Below are positions 23,118 to 35,337 of a stretch of DNA of 64,000 nucleotides, piece by piece (the first letter of the stretch is position 1; every line of letters begins with the position of its first letter). The notes under the pieces are model-generated. The model was not told the DNA's origin and made no database searches. It saw only the letters and a program-made list of their open reading frames with translations. A program made the position numbers and the translations under genes. This DNA is from Hyaloscypha bicolor E (Eukaryota > Ascomycota > Leotiomycetes > Helotiales > Hyaloscyphaceae): the NCBI RefSeq assembly GCF_002865645.1, contig NW_020194620.1, positions 1,681,353 through 1,745,352 on the forward strand, in the 5' to 3' direction.

Positions 23118-25148
23118 TTACTGGCCCTCTGGAACCTCTTCCTGGACCTCGCATCCCTGCGCGAAAAATATTCTCGCCGGCTTGTCGTAATCATTCACAA
23201 TGCTATAGAAGTTGCCTGCAAAAGTTAGAACCCGCCCAGCCGTCTGGCTGCAAACAAACATACCTCGAGGAACTTGCCACATCCCACCCTTTCCGATCCT
23301 GAACTCGTTATCATTGACGTTGACCTGAACTCTGCCCGAGAAAACGAAAAACACCATCTGCATCTTTCTTGAATTCTTTGGCTTCTTCACTGCTCCTGCT
23401 GGTAAATCTACCATTCCAGATCCAAAGAACGGATGGGTAAGTGTCTTGGCAAACTTGAAACTAGCACCAGGGATTTCTCGAGTGATTATAGCTGCTGCGG
23501 AAAGGGCAAGCTCTTCCTCCCTCTCCTCGGCCATCGAGCCAAGTTGATCTTCTGGATCCCAGTTTCGGATCTCGCCATATATGCGACCAGGTTCCGTCTC
23601 CCAAGGCTCAACCTCATCCTCTTCATCTTCGGATTCTAGCTCTGGTCGGTGCTTCTTTGACTTTGAAGATTTGGATTTGCTCTTGTGGCGTCTTGGTTCC
23701 TCGACTTCATCGGCGCGAACCACTTCTTTGATTCTAGGCATCAGAAACTTGCCGTATTGATCTTCGTTCTCATCCTCAGAATACTCGACTCTCTCATTCT
23801 TCCAATAAGCAAGAGGCTTGATCGAGTTTCTGCCCGAGCGGGTTTGTTTGAAACCATTTCCCTCCATAGGAGTTTCTCGTCGCAGTATGACGAGCCCACG
23901 ATTGGTTCTGGGCATGGGAGGGCCACGTTGAACTTGGGGAGAGTCTGCTTCCGATATTGTGGGCAGTTTTGGCTTTCTACCAGTGGGATTTGCTTTCGAT
24001 GGATTAACAGCTGCAGGAGCGGCAGCAGATGCCTTTTTTGGTTTACCACCCTTAGTCTTAGAAGCCTCAGAGGTATCGAGAGAGCGTCGGGTTCTCTTCG
24101 TAGGTCTCTCTTCTTCTTGTTGTTGTTGCTCCTCCAGCTGCTGCTCCGGAGGAGCAGATTGCTTAGGTCTGCCACCCTTGGCCTTGACAGGTTGCGGACC
24201 TTCAAGAGACTGGCGTGTTCGCTTTCTCGGCCTCTCTTCTTCCTCATGGACTACTGGCAGATCTTGCTTCTTCGGTCGACCCATTTTCTTCTTCGGAGGC
24301 TCAGGCTCAGGTTCAGGTTCAGGTTCTTCCTCCTCCTCTGGTTCCTCAACCTGGCCAACCTCCTCATCATCCCCACCATCAAGCATTTGATATGAGTCCT
24401 CCCCGTTCTCCATACCAGTATCATCTCGATCGTCATCCACACCATTCTCTGAGTACGCTTGCCGAACAGGAGCGAGGCGTGATCCGTTGGTAAGTTTCGC
24501 TGGTCGTCCCCCCGACATGGCAGAACTAGCTCGCTTTTGGGGCGACGACATGGTGACCTCTTCGATACTAACGTTCGAGAAATCTAGCTTCCTCCGTACA
24601 GACGCTGAGACTGAGGCTGTTGTAGGAGCCACGATCGAGCCTCTGACCGGGGACGATACGGGGCCGAGAGAGGGGTTTCTTCTTGCTGGTGAATCGAGGT
24701 ATGTTTTGATCGGAGATTTAGAACGCGGTGGAGGCAATCGCATACTTGCTCGTTTCCGGTCGGTGAGGACTGCTGTCGGTTCTGGAATAGTGCCTGCGCC
24801 GAAGTCAATACAAATATACATGATACACACGCTTATCTTGATTGTCACATACTATCTCCAACGTCCATGTCCTCCTCGCTCGATATGGTCGCATTGGCAT
24901 TCTTTCGGGCGCCGTTGGCCTTCTGAGTTGACTTGTTCTTGGGTTTCTCTGGTGATGAGAATAGACCATCCATGGGTTCCAAGCCATTCTCATCTCGGAT
25001 TCCAGTGTCGGGAAGCGTAATGCCAGTTTTCCTGCTCTACGGTTAGCCGGAAGTCCGCAATAATATAGAGAACTACATGCCTTCCTCTTTCTCCAATGTT
25101 GAAAAGGTACTGGTTCTCGCGCGGCTTGCGCCTCGGTTCTGGCGCCAT
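23118..25148 (-). CDS. MIF2: Inner kinetochore protein CENP-C/Mif2
   Basis: Four exons: 25148-25077, 25036-24853, 24793-23264 and 23215-23118, giving 627 residues. The N-terminus carries the conserved fungal Mif2 block (RKTGITLPDTGIRDENG, then FSSPEKPK). The CENP-C motif, which binds the CENP-A nucleosome, is TRSGRNSIKPLAYWKNERV. The C-terminus is the cupin dimerisation domain (MVFFVFSGRVQVNV, GKGGMWQVPRG, SIVNDYDKPARIFFAQGCEV). Three or four AT-hook-like GRPKK/GRPK/GKPKK motifs separated by acidic runs lie in the middle. The last intron (23216-23263, 48 bases, CTAAC branch) splits the cupin at PRG|NFYSIV; because it is a multiple of three and lacks a stop, it can be mistaken for coding. The first intron is only 40 bases (25037-25076) and is the least certain junction. 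Confidence 0.9.
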
Positions 25149-25769
25149 CTCTGCTAGTCACTCAACTTCAACAGGCGTATTTCTCTTCTGTAGAGCCAAA
25201 GATATGCTGTTGCAAGACGCGATTTCGTGTTAGAGGGTCTCGATTAGCCACAAATCAGGTATGGCGGCTCTTGCGGTGGGCGGTGTTGAAGGAAGACATA
25301 TAATGATGCTCAAGAGGGGTCCCCAAGGCCACGAATTTTGAAGTCGCGACCATAACAATTAGAAAATACGCTAGTCGGGAGACCCCTGACGCGTCCACTC
25401 AGAGCACTCTCTCGCTCTGTCCTAAATTCGTAAGAATCCAATGATCTTGAACTCTGGGAATTCGTCGGCGCCTGGTGAGGCAGTCTTCACAATGAAATAT
25501 CAGTTTATTGTTCAATTCAGACACTTATTTCAAAGTCCATACATACTCTTTGATTTAATCATTTCAACATTTTACGGGTATATGATCACGGATAAATAAT
25601 TCCGTGCAAATAAAGAAATGAACATGCTATTTAAATTATCAATCCAATTTATGAAATTTTCTAATATTTGTATTCAAATTCAATATGCAAGTAGAGACTC
25701 GTGGTTAGCGTTATTAAGGCACGAGAGATTGTCAACAGTTTGAGAAGCGTGCAGGTGGTGACCTTGATA
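25149..25769. other. MIF2 upstream region with AT-rich stretch
   Basis: No gene seen. About 25490-25700 is clearly AT-rich compared with its surroundings. It borders the inserted element that begins at 25770. Confidence 0.4.
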
Positions 25770-25812
25770 CGAAGATCACGGCAAAAAGTGACGGGATTAC
25801 AGGGCATTTGGA
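25770..25812 (+). repeat. Left terminal inverted repeat
   Basis: Outer 11 bases CGAAGATCACG are identical to the other end in reverse complement; a variable spacer is followed by GTGAC and the inner AGGGCATTTGG, also shared. Confidence 0.75.
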
Positions 25813-26157
25813 CCCTCGACATCCCCAAGAGCAAAATTTAGGGGATTAAGCCCGCTGTAAGGCGTTATGACTTTAGGCCATACGCCCTAAGCAGACCTTA
25901 AGAGGCGCAACGAGACACTCGCAAGGAAGATCCTTAGGGGTAAAAGCACTGCTAGCGGAACAACGATAGCGGACGCTAAATAGGTAGCTAATAGGGCTCT
26001 TTAGCGAAGTACACCTTGAGTACAGGGGGAGAAGCCCCAAAAAGGGGTGGTACTCCTTGCCCGCGGCTTATAGCGTGATTTTAGGGCAATAGCCTAGAAG
26101 CATAGGGCAATTTAGTGACCGAGGGCGCTAGAAACAGACAGTGAAGTGCTATTAAAG

Positions 26158-26200
26158 CCCAAATGCCCTTTAATTCAGTCACCTTATAACGTGATCTTCG
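26158..26200 (-). repeat. Right terminal inverted repeat
   Basis: Reverse complement of the left end with about ten mismatches, mostly in the spacer between the outer 11 bases and GTGAC. Confidence 0.75.
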
Positions 26201-26371
26201 TACATGGACTCACTACAACTGGAAGTTTTTTCAATCTCAGTGACTAAGCTCTGAGTTTGTGAAATTGCCAAGAGGAATATCAGGGGGGCAGGCATTCAAT
26301 CCGAAGGCTTGTTATCCCGGCTTTCTTCACGTATGCCCGAGCAGAGGGCCCGCAGAGGCAGATGCCTCGAT

Positions 26372-28921
26372 TTAAGTCTTCCCAATCTTCCCCCTTTCCG
26401 GTGCTCTGGCAGCTACCTGGGCCCACGAAACCTTCTTGTCTTGGCTAACAACTGTAGTCTTAGGCTCATTTGGTGGCTCCATCACAGGACTCATGGGTGG
26501 GGAAATATCAGACTCGGAACCATATCCCGCACGTCGATTCGGGTTGCCACCTGCACTTGACCACCCACTGACAGCACTCCCGCGGCTGAATGCGGTACTA
26601 CTAGTAGTAGCCGTAGCTTGACTAGGGATGTCATCGTCGTATTTAGGGGCTCGTTCGTGCGCTGGTCTGAGTGGTGTTGATGGCCGTACGGGTAACGGCA
26701 GCCCAGATGTTCGCTTACTGGGTATGTTGTAGAGAGTTGGAGTTAGCATTGCTGATTTTGACGTTGAGTCCGTTAATACAAAAGAACTTGGTCGAGCTGG
26801 TGGTTTTGGTGGTACTGCAATGTTCCCCTGAGTTGCAGTAGCTGGTCGCCTACTCATCTTCTGCGTGTTTGTTGTTCGCCTGTTAAGTGATTTCTGGGAT
26901 GCACTCAATGCGTCCTCGAGTCCCTTTTTCATCTCAACTTCTCTCCTATACTTTTCCTGCAGAGCTTTGTACTGCTCGCCAGCATGTTTTCGCTCATTTT
27001 CGAGGCGCTTTTGCCATGTTTCTTCACTTAATTCGATGTCCACACGACCTTTAGTCTCTGCTAACGAAGAAACGAGCCCTTTGACTGGAGCTGCCTCGGT
27101 GGCAAGAACAAGGCTATTCCTCGACCTGGATAATCTCAGGTTAGTATTACCCAACCAGTAAAATCATTTATGTCTCACAACTGGCGGCACATTTGGAAGG
27201 GAAGAGCCTGGCATGAATGTCCACAAAATAGCCAAGCCATTCAAAATACGGAAGAAAGGCTCGTACTCAACATATCCAATGAACGAAATAGCCAAATCGT
27301 CCCGAAGGACGTCCCATATTGGAACTGGTAATGAGACGAGAATCATGGTGGAATGACTCCGAAAAACGCCCTCCACCAGTACGTATTTTGCAAGCGCAGG
27401 AAGGTCGCTCATCCAATTGACCCAAGAGTCAGGGTCCAGGGACTGGTCTTCTTCCAATGCAACAGACAAAAGCACGTGTGGGACATCCAACTTGCCTGAT
27501 GGCAGCTTGCTGTTAAGTTTTGACAGGTCGAATATGTTGTTTCTGGTCGAAGCGTTAGGTGTCGGGGACTTCTTTGGCTTGCCAGACTTGGAAACACCAG
27601 CCTCTACCAATGGCCGAACGGACAATTCAATGGATTTTGATTTCGGGTCATTCGAAGTAAGGATATAGATGGGTGTTTTGCGGCTTTCCACTTTGTTGGC
27701 ATCAGTCCATTTCCTTCTCTCTGGTCTGTCATGCTTTATTACAGACAGTATCTCGGAATGGAGCATAGCTGCCGAAAAGGATGGCTTATCCATCCAGTCA
27801 TCCAAAACCTCAACGAGAGCATTGGTAAAAGAATGTCGTCCGGGCCCAGGAGCCCAAGTCTCAAATCCACAGGCTGCAATCGTCTCTATTACACCTTGCC
27901 CACTATCCGGGGCGGCTCCTGCGGCAGCACAGCAGTCAAGCAAAAACAATACATCGCATGCGCATTCTTCGAAAACGGTTTGGATAGCTGACCATTTAAC
28001 AGTTGGAGAAGAAGGCTTTCGGTTGCTGTTTGGAGTCAGCAGGTGGATGTGTTTTGGGATGGTCTTACTTACCACAACCAAGTGGATTGCCTCGCATTGT
28101 TGATTAAACCATGACCACCATAGTAGACGATTATCAGGTTGTCGTTGCTGTCATATCGCCCCACAAAATCGACGACCATACGCATGAGTTCCCTATGCGC
28201 AGACGTTGATGGAATGGTCCAGATTTGAGTTTTGAAGTTATAGTAGTCTTTGAACACATCGTATAACTTATCCACTTCCGTCTTAACATTCAAGTCGTCT
28301 TCTTCCCAGTAAATCAGAACGGCAATTACGTCTGAGTATCGAGACCGTCCACGTTTCGAGCGATTTGGGAAAGCTCTGGCTGCGGCCTGGACAAGTTGAT
28401 TAGTCGGAGACTTCCTACACTTTGCACTATGCAGTATATCTCAACTTTGAGAATACATTTCATTTCTCTATCGAGAGCTGGAACCTAATGACATCCAAAT
28501 TCGTCTCCCTTTCAAGACCCCGCCAAGGGCGACTGAACAATGAAACTTGATGCTCCCATTCTTTAGAGGGGAGACTTTTTACATAAAATAATGCCTTACC
28601 TGCTCAACTCTTTCAGCAAATATCGAAAGTTCCTTTATATGGTAGCTCGCTCGACTTATATCGTGAGTAGAGGTGGACACAGAAGAAGGTGCTGTGGTGT
28701 TGTAGGACTTCGGTACGCGTTAGTACTGTTGTAGCAGATGAGTTTCACGGGATCAAAGCTGGCTCGACATGGTGGAGGAAAGGCAGGTCTCTATTAATCT
28801 CCGAGACCAGAGGAGCTTTTCGAACAGAGCAGAGGGTGTGAACGGAATCGGAAGGATCGCTCACCTCCTCATCACTTCCAGCTGCATTGACGGACAGGCT
28901 GCTTGCTGTTAAGTCCGTCAT
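26372..28921 (-). CDS. Caspase-like (peptidase C14 fold) protein with coiled-coil tail
   Basis: Proposed exons: 28921-28865, 28707-28600, 28386-28073, 28025-27225, 27125-26372 (about 677 residues). The p20-like domain has the catalytic His in LIIVYYGGHG and the Cys in LFLLDCCAAAGA, preceded by SRYSDVIAVLIYWEEDD. The fungal caspase-like fold cleaves after basic residues in metacaspases, but this protein lacks the metacaspase prodomain and could differ in specificity. After the domain comes a Lys/Ser linker, a region ending SHSTMILVSLPVPIWD, then a charged coiled coil (EETWQKRLENERKHAGEQYKAL) and a Pro/Ser-rich tail. The first four exons join cleanly, including a 157-base and a 213-base intron. 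The last junction is not settled: the obvious GTGAGA donor at 27178 is out of phase with the tail, so I used a weaker GTGGAC donor at 27224. Confidence 0.68.
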
Positions 28922-29642
28922 CTCGGCCCAGACAAGATTTAAGACATCGCTGGGTTGATGAATCTAATGCTTAAGGTGCCCGAACATCGCAATCGCTCAG
29001 AGCCTGGCCAGACAGGCCCGGCGGGGCTGCACATTCAGCCCCGTGAGTCGTCCTGGATGTGGCTGAAGCGTGGCGTTTCGCCGGTTACAGGGGGTGGAGT
29101 CGGTTCCGAATAACGCCTTTCCCAAACTTCATATTCCATTTGGTCTTGTCTTTTATTCTCCCGAGTCTCATCTTGTTCATCAGACCTTAAAAATTCATCA
29201 TTGTTAACATCAAATCAAATACTGTGAAGCCGTCGGTAGGCACGGTGCTTACCTTATTTCGGGACACTCCGTCATTGGGGTCCCCTGTATTGCGCCACAC
29301 TCGTATGCTATCATTAACCTCGCAATTTTTCCTCTGAACGCCTTAGGAACGAAACCACCCGTAATGGATTAACCAAAGACAGGACGATCTTCAACGTTGT
29401 TAGGCCTAGCTAACGCCTCATAGCCATCTTCGAATGAGGATGAGAGCGTTTTCTTCACCAAAAATGTAGCCATTTGGGCTTCGTTTGCGATATTTGCACT
29501 TGGATCCCTCACCAGTTTCCACCAAGCTCGCCCCCAAGACCGCTAATGGCAATAGACTTCTAGCAAGGGAGATTGGAACAATGGCGCTCTTCAACGACCT
29601 AAGGATCTCCAACGAGCCAGAACCAAACTGATCTTCCGTACT
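28922..29642. other. Intergenic
   Basis: Upstream of the caspase-like gene and of the decayed protease. The part at 29400-29640 may hold further decayed N-terminal protease sequence, but I cannot follow a frame in it. Confidence 0.35.
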
Positions 29643-30902
29643 ATGACTGCTGGCCACTTCATGTTACTCGCTCTGCTCTTCGTGAAGATGGACGTTGAGC
29701 CACGGCTCTGGGCCCTTGCGGGGGATTTTCAAACGGCATTCCTGCCGTCCTTTACAAACGAGCTCTGGAGAAGCTCCTTCCTTCTGTCTTGCCTCTTCAT
29801 CTATCTAGCTCTGAGCTTACCGAATTTCATCTTCCGATCAATGATTTTGAAGGATGATGTCATGGCAGATATCACGGCTCCTTGGAAATCAACGTGGAGA
29901 CTCCGTGATCTTGCTCGCGACAACGTAATGCCGACAGTGCTACTCTTCGTAACCGTCAGGGTTTTCTTCTACCAAGCGCTCGGGATCAAGCTCAATCAAT
30001 ATTACGTCCCGGTCTTTGCACTTTCTCAGCTCGCGTTTGGTATCATCTATCCATAGGTTACGCAACTAAACAAGAAGCAGCTGTCGCTCCTGGAACCAGG
30101 AAGCCTGACAGAGGAAATTCACGAACTCGCTCTGAGCGCTAAGTTGAAGCTCAAGAACATCTACATCAGCGCTAGCCCTCTACGACAATATATTGAAAAA
30201 GGAATTCAAACATTCGGCTGGCCGCAAATGAAGTACCTTGCCATCCATGATCGTGTAATCGAGCGGTGCACTGAGGGAGACATCAAGGCTCTCACCGCGT
30301 AACAATTTAGATGCTGGAAATACGGAAATAGTGTCCCGGCTTTTATCCTGTCACATATACATCCTCTGGATAGCAGAGTTGTAATAAATGATGACATTTT
30401 CATTCAGATAGCTGTCACTCACGTCTTTCTATGGTAATGCTCTTCATTCGGCAGAAGACAAGCTACACCTAATGGAACTTTCCCGCGGAAGTATATCCAA
30501 AGATCGCCGGAATTGTGATCTTCTCTATTTGTTTTGCCCCTATTTCCTGGTTGTGGTTTACTCTCCAAATACATGAAATGCACCTCAAGAATGCGTTCGT
30601 GGCTGATTAGCCCTTGCACTTCCAATGTTCAGTGGAAGCTCGGAACATTGAAACTATTATTCATCCCTGCATTCCGCTAATTACATCCTAAAACAAATTT
30701 GCCGCCACACATGGAAATGATCTCAGCACTGCGTCGAGCAAGATTCCTGCTGCAGCTTCTGAGATGAAAATCGACCAGTTGTACTCCATCTATCATAATC
30801 CTGCGCCCCAAATTTCAGAACGCCGTGAGGCATTGGAGAAGTTGAGAGAGAATGAAGAAGGTGCCATTTCTTTGCCAGCAGTTGTTGACGAGAAGTTGTA
30901 GA
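29643..30902 (+). pseudogene. Decayed M48 / Ste24-type CAAX protease
   Basis: Conceptual translation follows the Ste24 layout: an LWALAG block, a LALSLPNFIF helix, YYVPVFALSQLAFGIIYP, then after a stop LLEPGSLTEEIHELA, LKLKNIYIS, YLAIHDRVIERC and a C-terminal LYSIYHNPAPQISERREALE that mimics the SxYHYSHP/ERL region. The zinc motif HExxH expected right after KALTA is replaced by a stop codon plus QFRCW at 30300-30314, so both histidines and the glutamate are lost. Further in-frame stops occur at about 30057, 30608 and 30900. No spliced model avoids the loss of the active site. Intact members cleave prenylated a-factor-like proteins in the ER membrane. This copy is non-functional as a protease. 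Confidence 0.7.
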
Positions 30903-31476
30903 TTGGAGCTCTCAACTTGATCCCCAGCGGCACGCTTCCCAAAATGCGGGAGCCTCTCGATGGGGCATACGTGAAGAAAGATTGGATAACAAACCCGCGG
31001 CAGGAATTCCTGGACCCTGATATTCCTTTAACAACTTGACAGTCCAAGAGCTTATAGTCCCTGAGGTTGAACAAAGTTACAATGCAGTGTAGTGCGTCTA
31101 TGTATCAAGATGGGTTTAGGAAAGGGGTTGGGAAAAGGGTTAGCGAGCGTCAATGATTCTGGATTTAGCCTACAATAGATGGCGAAACAATGAAATCATC
31201 TATCCTCTACAATTTGTAAATGAACAAATAAGGTGAAGGCGTCTTTATCTTTCAATCGAGACTGAACCACTCAGCTTCTAAAGGACCCAGCTAGGTCAGG
31301 TTGCTCAAGGCGATATAGAATCATGTGACCTGCAGCTAAACCACTTTCGGAGGGCCCATCGGAGTCTCGTGAAATTTCCCGCCGTGATTGAATCAGATGC
31401 TACTCGTCAAGGGCGCCTCTCAACGTCACAAGATTAACAATTATTATTGTACCGCCTGTTTCGTGGCTCTGTCACC
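30903..31476. other. Intergenic, SEY1 upstream region
   Basis: I see no gene. The SEY1 start lies at its right end. Confidence 0.4.
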
Positions 31477-34295
31477 ATGGCACAAACAAACGGCCACGAA
31501 GCACGAAGGCCATCTGCAGCATCTCGTTTCCCAACAGCTCCTTCGATCATGACCATGAATGGCCACTTTGCAGGAGTTGGCGATGCGCCGACCAAGGAGC
31601 AGTATGAACATGGCATTCAGGTTATTGACGAAGAGAAAGAGTTCAAGTACAACCCATACAATGATGTTCAGCGTTCCAGCGGACATTAGAACAATCTGCA
31701 AGACCACGCTGACAATGTACCAGTCCCAACCTGAACACTTACCTTCAACTTACCAAAATCGCACAATCTGGCTTTAACTACCACCTTATTTCAGTATTCG
31801 GGTCGCAGTCCACTGGCAAGTCGACACTGCTGAACCACTTATTTGGCACAGAATTTGGAGTAATGTCCGAAACTGAACGGCGGCAGACCACAAAAGGGAT
31901 ATGGATGTCGAAGAACAAGCGGGAGGGCACTGATGGGAAGATGGCCGACAATATCTTAGTAATGGATGTGGAGGGTACGGATGGTCGGGAACGAGGAGAG
32001 GATCAAGATTTCGAAAGGAAGAGCGCCCTCTTTGCATTGGCAACCAGTGAGGTTCTCATCGTCAACATCTGGGAGCATCAGGTTGGGTTGTACCAAGGTG
32101 CCAACATGGGCTTGTTAAAGACAGTTTTTGAGGTCAACTTGCAGTTATTTTTGAAGGACAAGCAGTGAGTTCTGCACTTTCTAGATATGCACCGTCCCTC
32201 TAATGTGTTTCAGATCCAACCCTCGGTCCCTCCTATTTTTCGTCATTCGCGATCATCTCGGCACCACACCTCTTGCAAATCTTCGAAATACTCTTATTGC
32301 AGACTTAACGAATATATGGACCGGTCTCTCGAAGCCTGCTGGTCTTGAAAAGTCACGAATAGAAGACTACTTCGATTTCGCATTTGCAGCCCTACCGCAT
32401 AAAATACTGCAACCAGACAGATTCATCACGGAAGTAGGAAAGCTCGGGACACGATTCAGGGCTGGTCACCGCGCGGCTAGGCAACATGGTTTAGACCAAG
32501 AGTTGGAAGGGGGTGTTTTCCTCCCAGAATATCACCGACGGATTCCTGCGGATGGGTTTTCAGTATATGCCGAAGGAGTCTGGGACCAGATCGTCAATAA
32601 CAAGGACCTGGATTTGCCCACTCAACAGGAACTTCTAGCCCAGTTCCGATGTGACGAGATCTCGCGGGAAGTTCTGGAGGCTTTTGATGTATCCATTACG
32701 CCCTTGGAAGAAAAACAGGCGGAAGGGGTCAGGCTAGGGAAGCCGGCAGTATTGAAGGATTTGGGTACGGCTGGGAAAGCTGCGCGCGTAAAGAGCATCA
32801 AAGCTTTTGAGGCCGAAGCCAGCCGTTATCACAAAGGAGTCTACGCCAGGAAACGAGTCGAGTTGGAAGGCAAGATCGATACCCGATTGAAGGCTTTATA
32901 TCATGGCCAGCTTTCGGCTGCACACAAGTCAGGAGTCGCCTCCTTCAGTGATGCAGTGTCAAGTGCCGTCAAGGCCGGTCAAAAGAAAGGGGCGTCCTAC
33001 GAGTTTGCCGAGATCGTGGAACGTGAGAAGAAGGTCGCACTCAAACAGTTCGAAACTGAGGCCAGAAGTCTTGCAATAGAAGGAGTCCCGTGGACCAATT
33101 TCAAATCGCAATACAATCTGTATGAAAAGGACTTGGATGAAATCAGTGGGCGCCTCCGTAAGGAAGAAATGCGAAGACTCGCAAGTCGAGTTGAGAGATG
33201 GGTACGATCAAGGTTGGGCGACTCGGTCGGGCTAGAGTTCAACAAATTGGGCTCTGGACGTGGTGGCAGCGGGGCACCTGAGAATGGCGAAAAGCCTTTG
33301 ACTGAGAAGGATCTGTGGGACCGGATATGGAACTTATTTACAGATACAGTCAAGGAAGCCGAGACTCGATTTACAGAGCGAGCGAAAAGCTTCGATGCCA
33401 ATGAAGACGAGATTGAGGTAGGACTATGGCGACTGAGAAGGAAGAGTTGGGGTGTTCTGAGAGCCAAAATCGATGAAGAGGTCATGGAAGGCAACATTCT
33501 TCTCAAACTTCGGGAGAACTTCGAAGACAAGTTCCGATATGACGAAGCCGGCGTACCAAGAATATGGCGACCGACTGATGATATCGAGGGCATGTACACC
33601 AAAGCGAAAGAGTCCACTCTCACCCTCATTCCTCTTCTGTCACGATTTAGGCTTGCGGAGACTTATGGTCCTCCTGATCTTCCTGATTGGATTGGAAATG
33701 CACCTCCGAGCGTAGATCCGCAGGACGAGGAAGATCTCGCCCCGATTGGTGGGGTTGATGAAGAAGAAGGCAAGAGCTTGGAGGAAGAGATGACGATTCT
33801 CAGTGAAGCCAAACGCCAAGATCTCGTTGTGAGATTTAAGAAGACAGCTGATGGAGTATATGTGGAAGCAAAGCGCAGCGCTATTGGCGGCATCACCCAA
33901 GTCCCACTATATTTCTACGGCTTGCTTTTGGCGTTGGGGTGGAACGAGATCGTTGCTGGTAAGTTCAATATGGCAGCCCAGGAGCTTCTCATGACTAACA
34001 TCCTTCAGTTCTTCGCAACCCAATGTACTTCATACTCCTCATTCTCCTCGGTGTTGCAGCGTACGTCACCTACAACTTGAATCTCTGGGGGCCAATGCTG
34101 CGCATGGCAAATGCGGCATCCGCACAGGCTATCGAGATTGGCAAGGAGAAACTCCGCGAATTCTTGGAAAACTCAGATACAGGACGACAAGCCATTGGCA
34201 TGAAGGGGAGAGACGACAGTGATAATGTTAGCTTGAATACCCTAGATAGCAGAGGCAAGAGGGTAACTGCTATCGAGGATGATGATGATATATAA
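31477..34295 (+). CDS. SEY1: Dynamin-like GTPase for ER membrane fusion (Sey1/atlastin type)
   Basis: Four exons (31477-31646, 31724-32164, 32214-33958, 34009-34295) join in phase for 880 residues. G1 is [10 protein letters not shown]3 is [10 protein letters not shown] and G4 is the RDH of FVIRDHLG, as in Sey1/RHD3. A long helical bundle follows (residues about 300-720), then a two-helix membrane hairpin ([18 protein letters not shown] and [15 protein letters not shown]) and an acidic-ended tail. Sey1 fuses ER tubules homotypically and keeps the cortical ER network. The first intron restores KEF|NPNL, a conserved junction. The ATG at 31477 fits better than one at 31447, which adds ten unconserved residues. 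Confidence 0.95.
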
Positions 34296-34438
34296 GGCGT
34301 TGAGGGTTCTCCATGTCTTTGAATTTGTAGATAGGACGACGCCCTGCATAGCGTACGTGCAGTGTACTTAGGTGGAAGGGTTATGAGACGTATAATGATG
34401 TATCGATCTGAGATTTGGAATGCTCTCCACCATGTGAA

Positions 34439-35337
34439 TTACATCGAAATGCCTACCAGAAAGTGTCTGACGTTATGGCACAGGTCAGGTCGGTCGAAAT
34501 TGTCCAAGACAGATATCCAACTGACGCGCAACTGCCCAAAATATTCTTTGACATACGACACTCGTGACTTATCATCTGGAAACGGAACACGAGACCCTGT
34601 CAACTTCTCAGCTTTATTTCCATAGCTCCGAATAATAGAATTCTCAGAGCTTGCGTCTAACTAGAATATGAACCTGAATGTGCTTGATGCTTGAGGTCTT
34701 CGGCAATACTCGAAGGCAATCTGTGTTTTCCCTTGACCCCCCTTGCCGATCAAGACCACACACAGTTCTTCGATCAGATCTTGTGACTGTGGTATCTTCT
34801 AAGTGGCGAGCGGGCTGCCGAATTATCTCCTCTCGTCCAACAAAGTATGAAGATTTCCTGGCGGGTATATAGCGGAAGCTTTGGATATTGGCTGTGGAAG
34901 GAGTAGGACGAGCCGAGCCGATGGAGTACATGTGAAGTGTCGTCTTGTACGTCTCGAGAATCCTCAATGCCTTCATGGTCTTCTTTTTACTACCCACACT
35001 CCCAAATGCCTTACGAATGCGTTTCATGCTCGATTCTTTCGGAGCTGGTACCCATCCTCAATGAGACTGCTGATTTCAGAAATTTGCCTAACACAACCGC
35101 TGACGGTGCAGGAAAATGAACGCTCCTCATCTTGGCTCAGCGAATCTTCGGAAATACAAAAGCGCGGCTTCTGAATGATATCGAGTAGCAATGGAGTGGT
35201 TTGAGATGTCCTGAAAGGCCGCTGGTGCCTGGCTACTGTTTGTTTTGAATTCATGGGGCCCACCAACAATTTTGGAATCAATCTCGATCAGAGGCAATAG
35301 AGGAGATGAGACCAACGATCGTAATAGCTTCCGCCAT
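34439..35337 (-). pseudogene. Decayed NLR gene: SesA-type N-terminus plus NB-ARC
   Basis: Read on the minus strand from the Met codon at 35337, pieces of one protein appear in successive frames: AITIVGLISSIAS, then IEIDSKIVGGPHEF, then PLLLDIIQK through CVRQISEISSLIEDGYQ, then GSVGSKKKTMKALRILE and LHMYSIGSARPT with YFVGREEI, then in another frame the P-loop LIGKGGQGKTQIAFEYCRR and the kinase-2-like VLDNFDRPDL. The order matches fungal STAND proteins with a SesA (N-terminal NACHT/NB-ARC-associated) domain. At least four frame changes and a stop (TAG at 34661-34663, where relatives have Trp before LDAS) break it. It ends just after kinase-2, so the sensor repeats are missing. None of the breaks has intron signals. 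Intact relatives act in self/non-self recognition and cell death. Confidence 0.75.

Larger units (their letters stand above)
25770..26200. mobile_element. Non-autonomous Tc1/mariner-type element (MITE), 431 bp
   Basis: The ends are imperfect inverted repeats about 42 bases long. The left end begins CGAAGATCACG and continues to AGGGCATTTGG at about 25812; the right end, read on the minus strand from 26200, begins with the same 11 bases, then GTGAC, ATTA and AGGGCATTTGG in the same order. A TA dinucleotide flanks each end (25768-25769 and 26201-26202), the target duplication expected for the Tc1/mariner superfamily. The interior has no open frame of note, so it cannot encode its own transposase. 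It sits between MIF2 and the caspase-like gene. The terminal repeats match at roughly 30 of 41 positions, so it is not a very recent insertion. Confidence 0.75.

Noticed and set aside
34371..34438. Extension of the NLR relic further toward the SEY1 3' end
   Set aside because: After the stop at 34439-34441 I could not recognise further NB-ARC or repeat sequence.
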